From Hyphomicrobiales bacterium (GTDB lineage: Bacteria > Pseudomonadota > Alphaproteobacteria > Rhizobiales > Rhizobiaceae): a stretch of 64,000 nucleotides of DNA. A program made the translations under genes and the position numbers. This document shows positions 8,752 to 19,100 of this stretch, in pieces (the stretch's first letter is position 1; each line of letters opens with the position of its first letter). The notes beneath the pieces are model-generated. The model did not search any database. It was not told the origin of the DNA and worked only from the letters and a program-made list of their open reading frames with translations. The stretch covers positions 1-64,000 of the forward strand of contig UCHV01000007.1 in the NCBI GenBank assembly GCA_900472395.1. The letters are read 5' to 3'.

Positions 8752-11700
8752 TCAGTTGACCTTCCCGGACGCTGTTTCGGTGGTGGCTTGCAGGCCGGCG
8801 ACATGTGCCTCCAGCGTTGCAATCGTCGTGTGCATGAAGAGGTCGGTGACCTGCAGGTCGATGCCGAGTTCGGTGCGCAGTGCCGCATGCGCCTCGACAA
8901 GACGGATCGAGGTCGCGCCGAGTTCGAAGAAGTTGATGTCGGCGGGCAGGCCACGACGCCCGAGAATGCGCTCGAACACCGTTCGCACCCGGCTCGACCG
9001 CAATGGCGTGGAAACGGGCCGGCGCTCGGCGATCGCCGGCAGCGCGCGCATATCGATCTTGCCATTGGCCGAGAGCGGCAGGCCGGCATGAATGCCGATG
9101 CGGGCCGGCACCATGTAGGCCGGCAGCAGGGCGCGGCAATGGTTGCGCAACGCGTCTTCGGTCGGCGTGGTATCCGCGACCGAAGCGACATGTGCGATGA
9201 TCTGTCGGCCGCCGCTGGTCTCCTGCGTAATCGCCACGGCGCGCGCGACGCCGGTATGACTTTCCAGCGCATGGCTAATATCGCCAAGCTCGATGCGGTG
9301 CCCGCCCACTTTCACCTGACCGTCGTCGCGACCGAGGAATTCGAGCGTGCCGTCTTCCCAGAAGCAGCCGAGGTCACCGGTTTTGTAGAGGCGTTCTCCA
9401 ATGTCTGTTGTGGTGATGAAGGCGGCAGCGGTCTTCTGACTATCGCCCCAGTAGCCGTCCGCGAGCCCGTGGCCACCGATATGCAGCTGCCCGGCCACGC
9501 GATCCGGCCTCTCTGCGCCATAACGGTCGAGCACGCGAAAATACTGGTTGGTCAGAGGCTTGCCATAAGGAACCGATTTCCAGTGTGGTTCGATCTTTCC
9601 CGCATCCTGCCAATTGGACCAGATCGCCGCTTCGGTCGCGCCGCCAAGCGCAACCAGCTGTGCCTGCGGTGCGCTGGACGTGAGACGGTCAGGCAGGTCC
9701 AGCGGCACCCAGTCGCCACTGACCAGCGCCAAACGAAGCGACGCCGGGAGCGTGACATCCATGCTGGCGCACCAGACCAGCACCATGTCCAGCAGCATCG
9801 GCACGGAGTTCCAGATCGTCACCTGATGGGTTTCTAGCATGGTATGCCAATGGGCCGGATTACGCTCCTGTCCCGGGTCGGGGATCACGATGGCCGCGCC
9901 ATGCGAAAGCGGTGCAAAGATATCGTAGACGGAGAGATCGAAGCTCAGCGAAGAGAGCGCAAACACCCGGTCGTCGGCCGTCATGCCGAAACGCGCGGCC
10001 GTGTCGTCGAGCGTGTTGGCAACCGCGCCATGCGACATCGCCACGCCCTTGGGCACACCGGTCGAGCCGGAGGTGAAGATGATGTAGGCGGTGTCGCTGC
10101 TCTTCGGTCGGAAACGATTGTCCGTATCGGTGTCCGAAATCGGATCCGTCAGCGAGACGGCGATCCGCTTGCCATGATCTTCGCCGCCGAAGTCAGTCTC
10201 GACGATATCCGCAACCGGGCTCACTTGTGCACGCATCGCATCGACACGCGCGGTCGGAAGATCGGGCGCCACCGGAACATAGTTTGCACCGGCATGGAGG
10301 ACCGCCAGAACGGCGACGATCTGCAACGGACCTTTCGGCAGTCGCACGAACACGCGGTCACCCGCCCGTACGCTCGCGTTTCTCAGACGCTCGGAGAGTG
10401 TCGATGCGCGCGCAGCAAGTTCGCCATGCGACATACGCCCAACGTTCCACAACAGCGCGTCCCGCTCGGCATTTTCGGCCAGACCGTTCCAGAAACCGGA
10501 GGTGATATCGAGACTATCGTCCAGCGCAGTTACCGGCGGGACGTGGATAGCATCACGAACAGCCTGTTGCGCTTCCGGCAGAAGCCGCGTGATCGGCTTG
10601 TCCCAATTTTCGGCACCGTCGCAAAGACCGGTCAGTATCTGCACGTATCGCTCGAACGCCGCCTTCACGGCATCGAGATCCAGCGCTGCTTCGGCGGCAT
10701 CCCAGTTGAAACTCAGGCCGCCATTTTCCTCGAACAGCTGATGATCGAGCGAAACCTGCGGCGTCTGGCTGATGCCGGCGATCTGTTTCCAGCGTTTGTC
10801 ATCCCCGCTTTCGGCCTCCTCGCCGATCAGCAGGCTGGTGAAGACGACGGGCATCAACGAACCGGAATAGTCTTTCTTCAAACGCGCAAGTTCGCGCAGC
10901 AGATCGACGCCGGAAACGGCGCTGTTTTCCAGACGCTCCAGCAACCCGGCCTGTGTTCGCCGGGCCTGTTCCTCAAGCGGGCGGTCCATTCCGTCGAAGC
11001 CGATAAGCGTGGTGTTGGTGAATTCGCCGAGAACCCGCCGCATGTCGGCATGCCGCGCCGGACGGTTGAACAGCGTCATGTTCAGCGCCACGTCCTCGTT
11101 GCGGCTCCAGAGCGACAGCGTGTTGGCAAAAACGGTGGCAAGAAGGCTGGTGGGCGTGACGTTGCGCGCTTTGCAAGCTTCTTTGAGGATTTCCCAGCGG
11201 GCCTTTTCGATATGACCGGAAAAGCGGCGGAAACGGCCCGGTCGACCCGGTAAGCGGTTTGTCGGTAGATGCGGAGCGGGCGGCAACAGCGGCAGTACGC
11301 GGCGCCAGTATGACCAAGCCTCCTTGCTGTGCCTCTCGTTGTCCTCGGCAAGCACGCAATCGCGAAAACGGATGCCGGGCGGTGGCGGCAGCGGCTGCCC
11401 GTCGATCAGCGCGAACCATTCGCGGTGAAACAGCTGGCTGCTCCAGGCATCGAGCGCGATCAGGTCTACGCAGGTGAGAAGCAGAAGTTTTTCGGGTGTA
11501 CGCACCCAGTGCAGTTCGAACAGTGGCCATGTGAAGGGATCGCGTACGCGCTCGCTGATCGCCTCGCGCAATTCGGCAAGGCAGGCCTCTTGGCTGACTG
11601 CATCGAGATCGCGCAGGTCGCTGACCGGAACATGATAATCCGGCACGCTTTCCATCGCTACCTGCATGCCATCGGGCAAAAGTACGGTGCGCAGCATGTC

Positions 11701-12060
11701 GTGTCGGGCAATCACCTCCGCTAGGCAGGCATCCGCGCGACTGGTGTCGAGGTTCGGGCACTCGAATTCGAGGTAGCTGTTGGCGGAAACCCCGCCGAGA
11801 TCGAGCGCGCCGGTGCGACCCACCAGATAGGCCTGTTGGATCGGCGTTTGCGCAAACGGTTCGAAACGACCGACGTCCGGCGTTGTCTGTGCGGGCGCCT
11901 CGGAAAGCCGGGCAAGCAGTGCTTGTTTCTGCTGCGTCAGTTTTGCCTTGAGAGGCGCTGTCATGGCTCCGGCCGGCGCGCGGAAACGTAACTGACCGTT
12001 CTCGACCCAAAGCTGGATGCCGGTCTGTTCAAGTTCATCGAGAAGCGCGGAAAGGCTCAC
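8752..12060 (-). CDS. NRPS: TubC docking - cyclisation - adenylation (Cys) - PCP
   Basis: A 1,102-residue single-module synthetase. Residues 1-52 (LLDELEQTGIQLWVENGQLR onward) form a TubC-type N-terminal docking domain, so it accepts its substrate from a partner protein. A Cy domain follows with DLIALD (D199-D204). The A domain (YIIFTSGSTG about 660) has pocket residues D-L-Y-N-L-S-L-I-W, the canonical cysteine code. The PCP serine lies in LGATSI (about 1047). Expected work: add and cyclise a second cysteine, most simply on hydroxyphenyl-thiazoline from the aryl-carrier NRPS. The start is GTG at 12060, overlapping the stop of the upstream oxidase-bearing NRPS (GTGA); the next gene begins one base after this one ends. 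No terminating domain is present. Confidence 0.92.
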   Translation of the reverse strand: MSLSALLDELEQTGIQLWVENGQLRFRAPAGAMTAPLKAKLTQQKQALLARLSEAPAQTTPDVGRFEPFAQTPIQQAYLVGRTGALDLGGVSANSYLEFECPNLDTSRADACLAEVIARHDMLRTVLLPDGMQVAMESVPDYHVPVSDLRDLDAVSQEACLAELREAISERVRDPFTWPLFELHWVRTPEKLLLLTCVDLIALDAWSSQLFHREWFALIDGQPLPPPPGIRFRDCVLAEDNERHSKEAWSYWRRVLPLLPPAPHLPTNRLPGRPGRFRRFSGHIEKARWEILKEACKARNVTPTSLLATVFANTLSLWSRNEDVALNMTLFNRPARHADMRRVLGEFTNTTLIGFDGMDRPLEEQARRTQAGLLERLENSAVSGVDLLRELARLKKDYSGSLMPVVFTSLLIGEEAESGDDKRWKQIAGISQTPQVSLDHQLFEENGGLSFNWDAAEAALDLDAVKAAFERYVQILTGLCDGAENWDKPITRLLPEAQQAVRDAIHVPPVTALDDSLDITSGFWNGLAENAERDALLWNVGRMSHGELAARASTLSERLRNASVRAGDRVFVRLPKGPLQIVAVLAVLHAGANYVPVAPDLPTARVDAMRAQVSPVADIVETDFGGEDHGKRIAVSLTDPISDTDTDNRFRPKSSDTAYIIFTSGSTGVPKGVAMSHGAVANTLDDTAARFGMTADDRVFALSSLSFDLSVYDIFAPLSHGAAIVIPDPGQERNPAHWHTMLETHQVTIWNSVPMLLDMVLVWCASMDVTLPASLRLALVSGDWVPLDLPDRLTSSAPQAQLVALGGATEAAIWSNWQDAGKIEPHWKSVPYGKPLTNQYFRVLDRYGAERPDRVAGQLHIGGHGLADGYWGDSQKTAAAFITTTDIGERLYKTGDLGCFWEDGTLEFLGRDDGQVKVGGHRIELGDISHALESHTGVARAVAITQETSGGRQIIAHVASVADTTPTEDALRNHCRALLPAYMVPARIGIHAGLPLSANGKIDMRALPAIAERRPVSTPLRSSRVRTVFERILGRRGLPADINFFELGATSIRLVEAHAALRTELGIDLQVTDLFMHTTIATLEAHVAGLQATTETASGKVN

Positions 12061-13580
12061 AGTTCGCCCTCCATCATATCCTGTTCATAGGTTTTCGGGG
12101 TGTCCAGCCATGGCCCGAGCATGGCCGGATCCAGCGCACCAGCGGCCATGACATGCAGGCAGATACGGTCAGCCGGAAGGTTCAGGCGGCGGCCGAGCTC
12201 GGCAAGCGGCATGTCGCCGATCTGGCAAAGGCCGACGGACAGCCGGGCCGACGCCTGTTCCAGCAGCTGGCAGATGGCGCCGCATTCGATCATGCCGAAA
12301 GGCAGGCTGGCCGTGTCGTAAAGGGGGGCGATGGCATCGAGCGACAGCGCGAAGCAGATCAGAACTTTGCTTGCCGCCAGCATATCGCGGTTGCCGGAGC
12401 TGAGGCCGGCAATATCACTTAACGCTTCATGAGAGGCGCAGGGCACAAGTTTGTGACCATCGGCATCGTAACGATAACCGCCGGCATCCATGCCCTCGAC
12501 TGCACCCGGTTGAAGCACGAGATACGTCTCGACCGGGTACAGCCCGCCCGCCGAAGCATAAAGGCGGCGCGCCTGCCCTTCGGCGTAATGACGGCGCAAT
12601 GGGCTAAGCAGCTCTGACAAGGCTAACGGCGACAAGGCGCTGTCGCAGAAATCCCGCCAGCTGCGGCGATCTGCGACTGGTGGCCGATCGATTTCCGGTC
12701 GGGCTTCCAGAGCAATGGTATCTGCGCTGCCGATCGGCCGTGGACGTGTCTTGAACAGCCGCCGCGCCACCGGATCGGTGATTGTCGGATGGCTGGCAAG
12801 GTAATCGCGTAAAACATCTTCGCCGGGCCACAGAGCCGGGCCTGATGTCGCCTTTGCCGTCTCCGGCATCAATGCTGCGATCAGGGCCACCAGATCGGGC
12901 ATGCGCACGGCGCGCGCCAGTTCGGTCAGCGGCGGACGTTTGCCGCTCAGAACCTCGATGCGGCTGGCGAGCGCGATCAGTTCCAGAGAGGACGCACCGA
13001 GCGCGACCAGATTGTCATCGGCCGTTACGGATGGCCGCTTGAGGATTTCGGCGACCATGGACAGAACGGTTTGTTCCAGCGCCTGATCGTTTTGGTGGGT
13101 TTTGGCCACAGCGCTGTGCTGCTCGCCGCCGTCGATCTTGACCAGCAGAGCCTTGCGGTCCAGCTTGCCATTCGGTGTCAGCGGCCAATGCTCGACCCGG
13201 CGGAAAACCGCCGGCACCATATAGGCGGGCAATTCGCCGCTCAGATGGGCTTCGATGCCTTTCGGTGAGATCTCGCCGCCACGGTAAAATGCGGCAAGCC
13301 GAGGGTTCTTGCGATCTCCGACCGCCAGAACCTGAGCATCCTCGATATCCGGATGGGTCTGCAGCGCGCGGGCAATCTCGCCGGGTTCGACGCGATAGCC
13401 GTTGATTTTCAGTTGTGCATCGGCACGGCCCTGGAAAACGATCGTATCGTCGGCGTCGTACGCGCCGAGATCGCCGGTGCGATACAATGGAAGGCCGCTG
13501 CGGGGATGGATCGAAAAATGTGCAGCCGTCTTTTCCGCATCGCCGAAGTAACCGAAGGCCAGACCATCACCGGAGATGTA
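12057..13580 (-). CDS. NRPS 3' part after frameshift: A-domain end - PCP - thiazoline oxidase
   Basis: The downstream 507 codons of a synthetase whose reading frame changes near 13,580. The frame opens with YISGDGLAFGYFGD and LYRTGDLG, i.e. adenylation motifs A6-A7 that continue directly from the upstream frame. It then has NGKLDRK, a PCP (LGASSLEL) and, over about the last 240 residues, an FMN-dependent nitroreductase-fold domain of the SagB/McbC type (RRSWRDF, SAGGLYPVETY, FGMIECG). Such Ox domains, as in EpoB and BlmIII, oxidise PCP-bound thiazoline to thiazole. Here the domain lies after the PCP. Without a frame correction this part has no start of its own with a good ribosome site; an internal TTG at 13,487 is the first candidate. 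Confidence 0.85.
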   Translation of the reverse strand, partial: YISGDGLAFGYFGDAEKTAAHFSIHPRSGLPLYRTGDLGAYDADDTIVFQGRADAQLKINGYRVEPGEIARALQTHPDIEDAQVLAVGDRKNPRLAAFYRGGEISPKGIEAHLSGELPAYMVPAVFRRVEHWPLTPNGKLDRKALLVKIDGGEQHSAVAKTHQNDQALEQTVLSMVAEILKRPSVTADDNLVALGASSLELIALASRIEVLSGKRPPLTELARAVRMPDLVALIAALMPETAKATSGPALWPGEDVLRDYLASHPTITDPVARRLFKTRPRPIGSADTIALEARPEIDRPPVADRRSWRDFCDSALSPLALSELLSPLRRHYAEGQARRLYASAGGLYPVETYLVLQPGAVEGMDAGGYRYDADGHKLVPCASHEALSDIAGLSSGNRDMLAASKVLICFALSLDAIAPLYDTASLPFGMIECGAICQLLEQASARLSVGLCQIGDMPLAELGRRLNLPADRICLHVMAAGALDPAMLGPWLDTPKTYEQDMMEGEL

Positions 13581-16093
13581 AGCTCGCCGGTATGGCCGCG
13601 CGCTGCGAGGTGCATCTCGTCGGTCAGCACAAAAACCTGCTGGCGACCGAGCGCCTTGCCATAAGGAATGCTGGTCCAGGCCGGATCGACTGTTTCAACC
13701 GGATGGTAGATCGACCAGATTGCTGCTTCGGTGGCGCCGCCGAGGCTGAAGATTTTTGCCTGGGGCCAGATGTTTTTCGCCCTGCCGGGCAGATCGAGGC
13801 CAATCCAGTCGCCACTCATCATGACATTGGCAATCGGCGGTGCGTCGCGCTTGCCGCCGATCTCGTGATAATCCACGAACAGCGAAAACAGGCCGGGCAC
13901 GGTGTTCCACAATGTCACGCCATGCTGCAGGCAAAGCGCCTGCCAGTGGGCCGGATTGTTCTGCTCCGCCACTTCGGGCAGCACCACTGCGCCGCCCGCG
14001 CCGAGCACGCCAAATATATCGTAGACCGACAGATCGAAATGCAGCTGCGACAGGCCAAGAACGCGGTCGTCGCCTGAAATGCCGAAACGCGCGCTGACAT
14101 CGGCAATGGTGTTGACGGCTGCAGCATGGCTGACCATCACGCCCTTCGGATTGCCGGTCGAGCCGGATGTGTAGATGATATAAGCCAGATCATCCGGTGC
14201 TGCCCCGGCCTGCTCGTGCAGGCGATCGATGGGGCCAAGCGGCACAAGCCCGATATTGATGGTCTGCGTCGCCGAAATTTCACCGAGTTCGACGGGAAGC
14301 GGCCCTTCACCGATGATGGCATCCGGTTCGAGATCTGCCAGAATGCGTGCCTGTCGAGCCAGCGGTTGTGTGGTGTCGATCGGCACATAGGCGGCGCCGA
14401 CAATGGAAACGGCGAGGCAGGCGGAAATCTGTTCCGGCGATTTCGGTAGCCGGATTGCAACCTTTGCGCCGGGTGCAATGCCGTTATCCGTCAATAGACC
14501 AACCAGACCGGCCACCTGCCGGGCAAGCGCTGCATGGCTGATGGTGCCGGAAGGCGTCGCTAAGGCCGGTTTTTCCAGAATGGTCGGCAGGTTTCGCAGC
14601 CAAAGATCGGCCAGACGTTCCCTCCGCGCTCCGTCCTCGACAATTGCCGGGGCGATCATCGCGTCCGATGGATCGATTGTTGCCGCAACGGTCTCGTTCA
14701 GCATGTCGGGCTGGCTGGCGAAACTTTCGACAAGTGCGACGAAGTCATCGAACAGGCTATGGGCAATGCCGATATCGAGCGCATTGACGGCGATATCCCA
14801 GTTGATCGCCAGCGTGCCACCCCATTCCATTACCTGATTGTCGAGGATGACCTGCGGCGTCTGCGAAAGGGCCATCACCGGCTTGCCGGGCTGGGCGCTT
14901 GCATCGGTAAACAGCTTTGCGTCGTTCTGCGTGAGCGTGCTGGTGAAGACCACCGGCATCAGCGGACTGTCGAGATGGCCGCGGGCAGTGGCCATCAGTC
15001 GCTGCACTTCGGTGCCACCGACAGCGCTGTGTTCCATATCCCTCCAAAGGGCGGCCTGCAGCCTGGCGATGCGCGCCTTGCGGCTTTCCGGCGCGCGCAA
15101 ATCCGTCTCGAACAGAAGGTTGGTGGTGAAGTCACCGATTACGTGGTCGATATCGGGGTGGATTGGCGGGCGATTGAACAGCGTCAGGTTCAGGCAAAAA
15201 TGCGGTTTCGCCGTCCAGGCAGACAGAGTTTCGGCAAACAGCGCCAGCAGGACGGCGGAAGGTGTCACGCCTAACCGCGCAGCCGTTGTTTTCAGGGCAT
15301 CCCATTGCGGTTTGGCCAAGGTGCGGGACAACCGGTCATAGACGGGCTGACCACATTCCTCGATGGGGGCGAGAAGCGGCAGGGCGGGCGCATCCGGCAT
15401 GTCCGAGGCGCGTTCGCGCCAGTAGCGGTGTGCACCTGCCACGTCCTCGCAGGAACGCTCGAACATGACGCAGTCACGGAATGTCAGGGCAGGCTCTGCG
15501 ATATGAGCTTGAGGGTCTCGGTAAAACCGCGCCACTTCGTCAAGCAGGATCAGGATGCTCTGCTGGTCGGCGACCAGAAGATCGAAACGCAGATGGATGA
15601 ACACATGCTCGTCCGGCATCAGGCTGAGTTCGATATCGATCATCGGCCATTTGTCGGCGCAAGGAAGATCCCGTGCCAGCCGCTGGCGGATATCGGCCAA
15701 CCGGTCTTCCCGGCCTTCGTCCTCTGCCAGATCGTGAATGACGATCGTTGGGTCGGGAATATGGCGTTCGACCTGCTGGTTGCTGGCATCGAGAATTTTC
15801 ACGCGCAACATGTCATGGCGCTGCATCACCCGGCGCCAGGCGTTGCGGTAGCCTTCAATGTCGAGGCAGTCGCAATCGAGTTCGTAATAGAACTGGCAAG
15901 CCGCACCGCCGAGCGGAAGATTGGCGTTGCGACCGATCAGATAACCCCGCTGGATCTCCGTCAGAGGAAACGGTTCGTGGCGTGCGTCAGCATCGGGGGC
16001 ATCGAAAACCGGGCCGTCATCAAGCCCGGCAAGCCGGCTGAGCAGGTCCGGATCGAAAGCGGCCAGCGCATTGAGCGAGGTGTTCATCGACAT
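13409..16093 (-). CDS. NRPS 5' part before frameshift: cyclisation - adenylation (Cys)
   Basis: The upstream part of the same synthetase. From ATG 16093 (GAGGTGA seven bases upstream, 12 bases after the PKS stop) it reads a Cy domain with DLLVAD (D171-D176). An A domain follows (YIIYTSGSTG about 641) with pocket D-L-Y-N-M-S-L-I-W, a cysteine-type code. Homology ends at residue 838 (GHTGEL); the last 56 codons (TSPVMVW onward) are unrelated to any A domain and are the out-of-frame tail. Joined to the downstream frame the protein would be about 1,345 residues: Cy-A-PCP-Ox. No docking domain is visible at the N terminus. If the frameshift is real, this module cannot carry a substrate because PCP and Ox are lost. 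Confidence 0.85.
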   Translation of the reverse strand: MSMNTSLNALAAFDPDLLSRLAGLDDGPVFDAPDADARHEPFPLTEIQRGYLIGRNANLPLGGAACQFYYELDCDCLDIEGYRNAWRRVMQRHDMLRVKILDASNQQVERHIPDPTIVIHDLAEDEGREDRLADIRQRLARDLPCADKWPMIDIELSLMPDEHVFIHLRFDLLVADQQSILILLDEVARFYRDPQAHIAEPALTFRDCVMFERSCEDVAGAHRYWRERASDMPDAPALPLLAPIEECGQPVYDRLSRTLAKPQWDALKTTAARLGVTPSAVLLALFAETLSAWTAKPHFCLNLTLFNRPPIHPDIDHVIGDFTTNLLFETDLRAPESRKARIARLQAALWRDMEHSAVGGTEVQRLMATARGHLDSPLMPVVFTSTLTQNDAKLFTDASAQPGKPVMALSQTPQVILDNQVMEWGGTLAINWDIAVNALDIGIAHSLFDDFVALVESFASQPDMLNETVAATIDPSDAMIAPAIVEDGARRERLADLWLRNLPTILEKPALATPSGTISHAALARQVAGLVGLLTDNGIAPGAKVAIRLPKSPEQISACLAVSIVGAAYVPIDTTQPLARQARILADLEPDAIIGEGPLPVELGEISATQTINIGLVPLGPIDRLHEQAGAAPDDLAYIIYTSGSTGNPKGVMVSHAAAVNTIADVSARFGISGDDRVLGLSQLHFDLSVYDIFGVLGAGGAVVLPEVAEQNNPAHWQALCLQHGVTLWNTVPGLFSLFVDYHEIGGKRDAPPIANVMMSGDWIGLDLPGRAKNIWPQAKIFSLGGATEAAIWSIYHPVETVDPAWTSIPYGKALGRQQVFVLTDEMHLAARGHTGELTSPVMVWPSVTSAMRKRRLHIFRSIPAAAFHCIAPAISARTTPTIRSFSRAVPMHN
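13578..13584 (-). other. Frameshift site inside the Cy-A-PCP-Ox synthetase
   Basis: On the minus strand codon 838 is CTT (13582-13580) and the homologous protein continues with TAC ATC beginning at 13580, so one base is missing between GAG-CT and TAC; a CTT-TAC or CTG-TAC would restore the frame. Both flanks match adenylation domains without a gap in protein sequence. No X-XXY-YYZ slippery heptamer is present, so a single-base deletion or a sequencing error is more likely than programmed frameshifting. Confidence 0.85.
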
Positions 16094-16105
16094 GAGCGGT
16101 TCACC

Positions 16106-19100
16106 TCAAACGTTTGCCGAGCGGCGCAAAAGTGCCTGCCGGTCGGATTCGGGAAGGGCGTGTATATGCAGGTAGGCGAGGGCCGTCTGCTCGGTGCCAT
16201 CAAAGCTCTCGAGCCGACGCGCCAACTGTTCCGGCGTACGGGCGGCCAGAAAATCCGGCAGGCCGAATTCGATCTGGAAGACCCGGCGCAGGCGCGAAAG
16301 CAGCCGCACGGCCAGAATGGAATCGCCGCCGAGTTGAAGGAAATCGTCGGTTGCGGCGATGTCCGGAACGCCGAGCGTCTGTGCAAACAGCAAACGGAAA
16401 AACCGCTCGAGTGGCGCACCGTCATTGGCAGCAATCGCCTTGCCTCTGGTTTCCGGCTTGCGGGTAAAACGGGCTTTCGCGGCCTCGCTGATCTCGTTCA
16501 GACGCCGGTCGAGAACACGCGGCGTGACGATCACATGTGGCAGGCCGCTGGCAATGATCCGCCACAGAGCCGCAAAGCCGCGCTCGATATCGATCGCCTC
16601 TGCCTCCTCGCCGGTAAACAGCGCGCGGCCGTCCTGTTTGATGCCGTGGAAGGCGCCGTCGGCCTGCCAGTTGTCCCAGCCGATGCTGATGATGGGCATG
16701 GCCGATGTGCCGGCAGCGGCCAGAAAATCGAGGTAAAGATTGGCGGACATATAGTCCGAATTGCCGTATCCAGACGTTTCGCCCGCCAGAGACGAGAAGG
16801 CGACCAGGAATTCCGGGTTGTGAGACGAAAATGCCCGTGCGAGCGCCGCCGTCGCATCCACCTTCGCAGTGCGGTTGCCGTCGGTTTCCATAAGCGTGCG
16901 ATCCGCGAGCGTCTGTGTGACGTACCGGCCGGCCAGATTGAAAATGCCATTGAGCATTTTGCCTTCTGCCCGCAGGTCGCGCGATATCGTTTCCAGCAGG
17001 GCATGATCGGCCGCCGAACCGGTGACATGTTTCACACTGCCGCCTGTGCCGGTATCGACCGGTGATGCCGACCGGCCGAGCGTGATGACGTCGCAGTTCT
17101 GACGGCGCAGCTTGCCGACCAGATGACGGCCGAGATTGCCATGGCCGCCGACCACCAGATAGGTTCCAGACGGCTTCATTATGTCGTTCGCGAGAGCTGG
17201 GCCAACGGAAACCGGTTCGACGTGGCGTTGCCAGAAACGGCCGCTGCGCAGGCCCAGCGAAAGCGCATGTCGGCCTTCATCCGCCGCCCGCAGCACTTCG
17301 ATCCGGCCCATCTCATTGCGGGTGGGCAGCCGGTCGGCATCCAGCCAACTGGCCTTTATGCTCTCATGCTCGAACGGCATTGCCCGCAACACGCCAAGTG
17401 CCAATGCCTGCTCCGCATCCGGCGGCTCGGAGCCGATGATCGTCGCGAGTGTACGCGTCACCAGGACGACATGCTCAATGATGCCGGCCGGCACCAGCGT
17501 CTGCGTCAGTCGAACGAGACTGTCGTGGCCGTGTATGGTCGCCTGTGAATGAGGGTGGAGCAGCCAGCCGAAAAGGCACGTTGCCTGCTTGATGCCGCGT
17601 GCGCGAAGATCTTCCGCAAGCCTCGCAAAGTCACCGGCATTGCCCGGTCGCAGTCGGTAGACACTACCTGCGTCCTGCGAATAGGCGGTGCCTGGAAAAA
17701 TCCGAATGCTGTCACCAAAATCATCTTCGGCAGGTGCATCTTCGGGCAGAAACAGCAGCAGGGTTTTCTTTGTGTCTTCAATCGAACGCCGCGACATCGG
17801 CACGGAGTGCCATGTGGGCGCGTGAAACCATTTATCCGCGGGCAGTGTTCCGAACTGTTCTGCTGCCGGTTTTGCGCCACCATCCAGTGCGGGCAGGAGA
17901 TGCGGCACGCGGCGGAACGGGTATCCCGGCAGTGCGGCCCGGCGCCATGGTCGCCCCAGCATCAGCAGATCAGTCTCGACCGAATGACCCTCGGCCCAGA
18001 GTGTGCCAAGCGCCGTCATAAGATCGGTCGCCTGGCTGTCCGGCGAAACCATTGTCGGCAGGCAGGACAGGCCGGCGGCTCTGGCCGCGCCGGTGCAGCT
18101 GGCGCCTGGCCCGAGTTCGAGGCAAAGCGCGCCCGGCCATGTTCGGGCGATTTCCTGCATGTCATCGGCAAACAGCACGGTCTGGCGCAGATGCCTGACC
18201 CAATAGCCCGGCGTCGCGATTTCGGCCGGGTCGGCAATTTTTCCGCTGACATTGCTGAGCACCGGAATTTGCGGCGCAGAGAAACGTACCTTGCGGCAGG
18301 CATCCGTAAACTCGCCCAGAATGGGATCCATCAGATGCGAATGGAAACCGTGCGAGACATCGAGAAGACGGCTCGAAACATTTTGGCCGGTCAGCTCATC
18401 CGCGAGTTTTTCGATGGCATCGGTCGTGCCGGAAATGACGCAGCGATCCGGGCGATTCACCACCGCCAGCGAAAGCCCGTCATGCAGGAACGGTCCAATC
18501 GTGTCCGGGCTGCCATGAACCGCAAGCATGGCCGCTTCCGGCAGGCGCGTCATCAGTTGCGCGCGCGCGCAAACGAGCGTCAGCGCGTCTTGCAGCGAAA
18601 ACACTCCGGCAAGGCAGGCGGCGACATATTCGCCGATACTGTGGCCGAGCAGCGCTGTGGGCTGCAGCCCGCCGGCAATCAGGCTGCGCGCCAAAGCATA
18701 TTCGCAGGCGAACAGCGACAACTGGGTCAGCAACGTTGGTTTCAGCGCAGCGCTGTCTTCGCCAAAGATCAGCGGGCGGATATCCTGCCCGATCAGTGGC
18801 TGTATGGCGGCCGCACATTGATCAATCGTTTCCCGGAATACCGGCAGCGTTTCGTAAAACGGCTTTCCCATGCCAGCGAATTGCGTGCCCTGGCCGGGGA
18901 ACAGAAAAACAAGGTCTGAAGCGCCATCTGCCTGGGGACGGAGCACGCTGCCCGCAGAAAGTTTCGCGGCAGCCTCCGCGTGGTTGCCGGCAACCAGCGC
19001 ACGCCTTGCGGGAAATGTCTTGCGTCCGGTCAGCAACGTTCCGGCGTCATCCAGCAGCGAACGGCCTGCCGGTTCGCTCCAGAGCCCGGCCAAAGCCTGT

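Noticed and set aside
13409-13584. Programmed -1 frameshifting to join the two NRPS parts
   Set aside because: Re-reading one T at CTT-TAC would work, but no slippery heptamer is present and NRPS genes are not known to use recoding.
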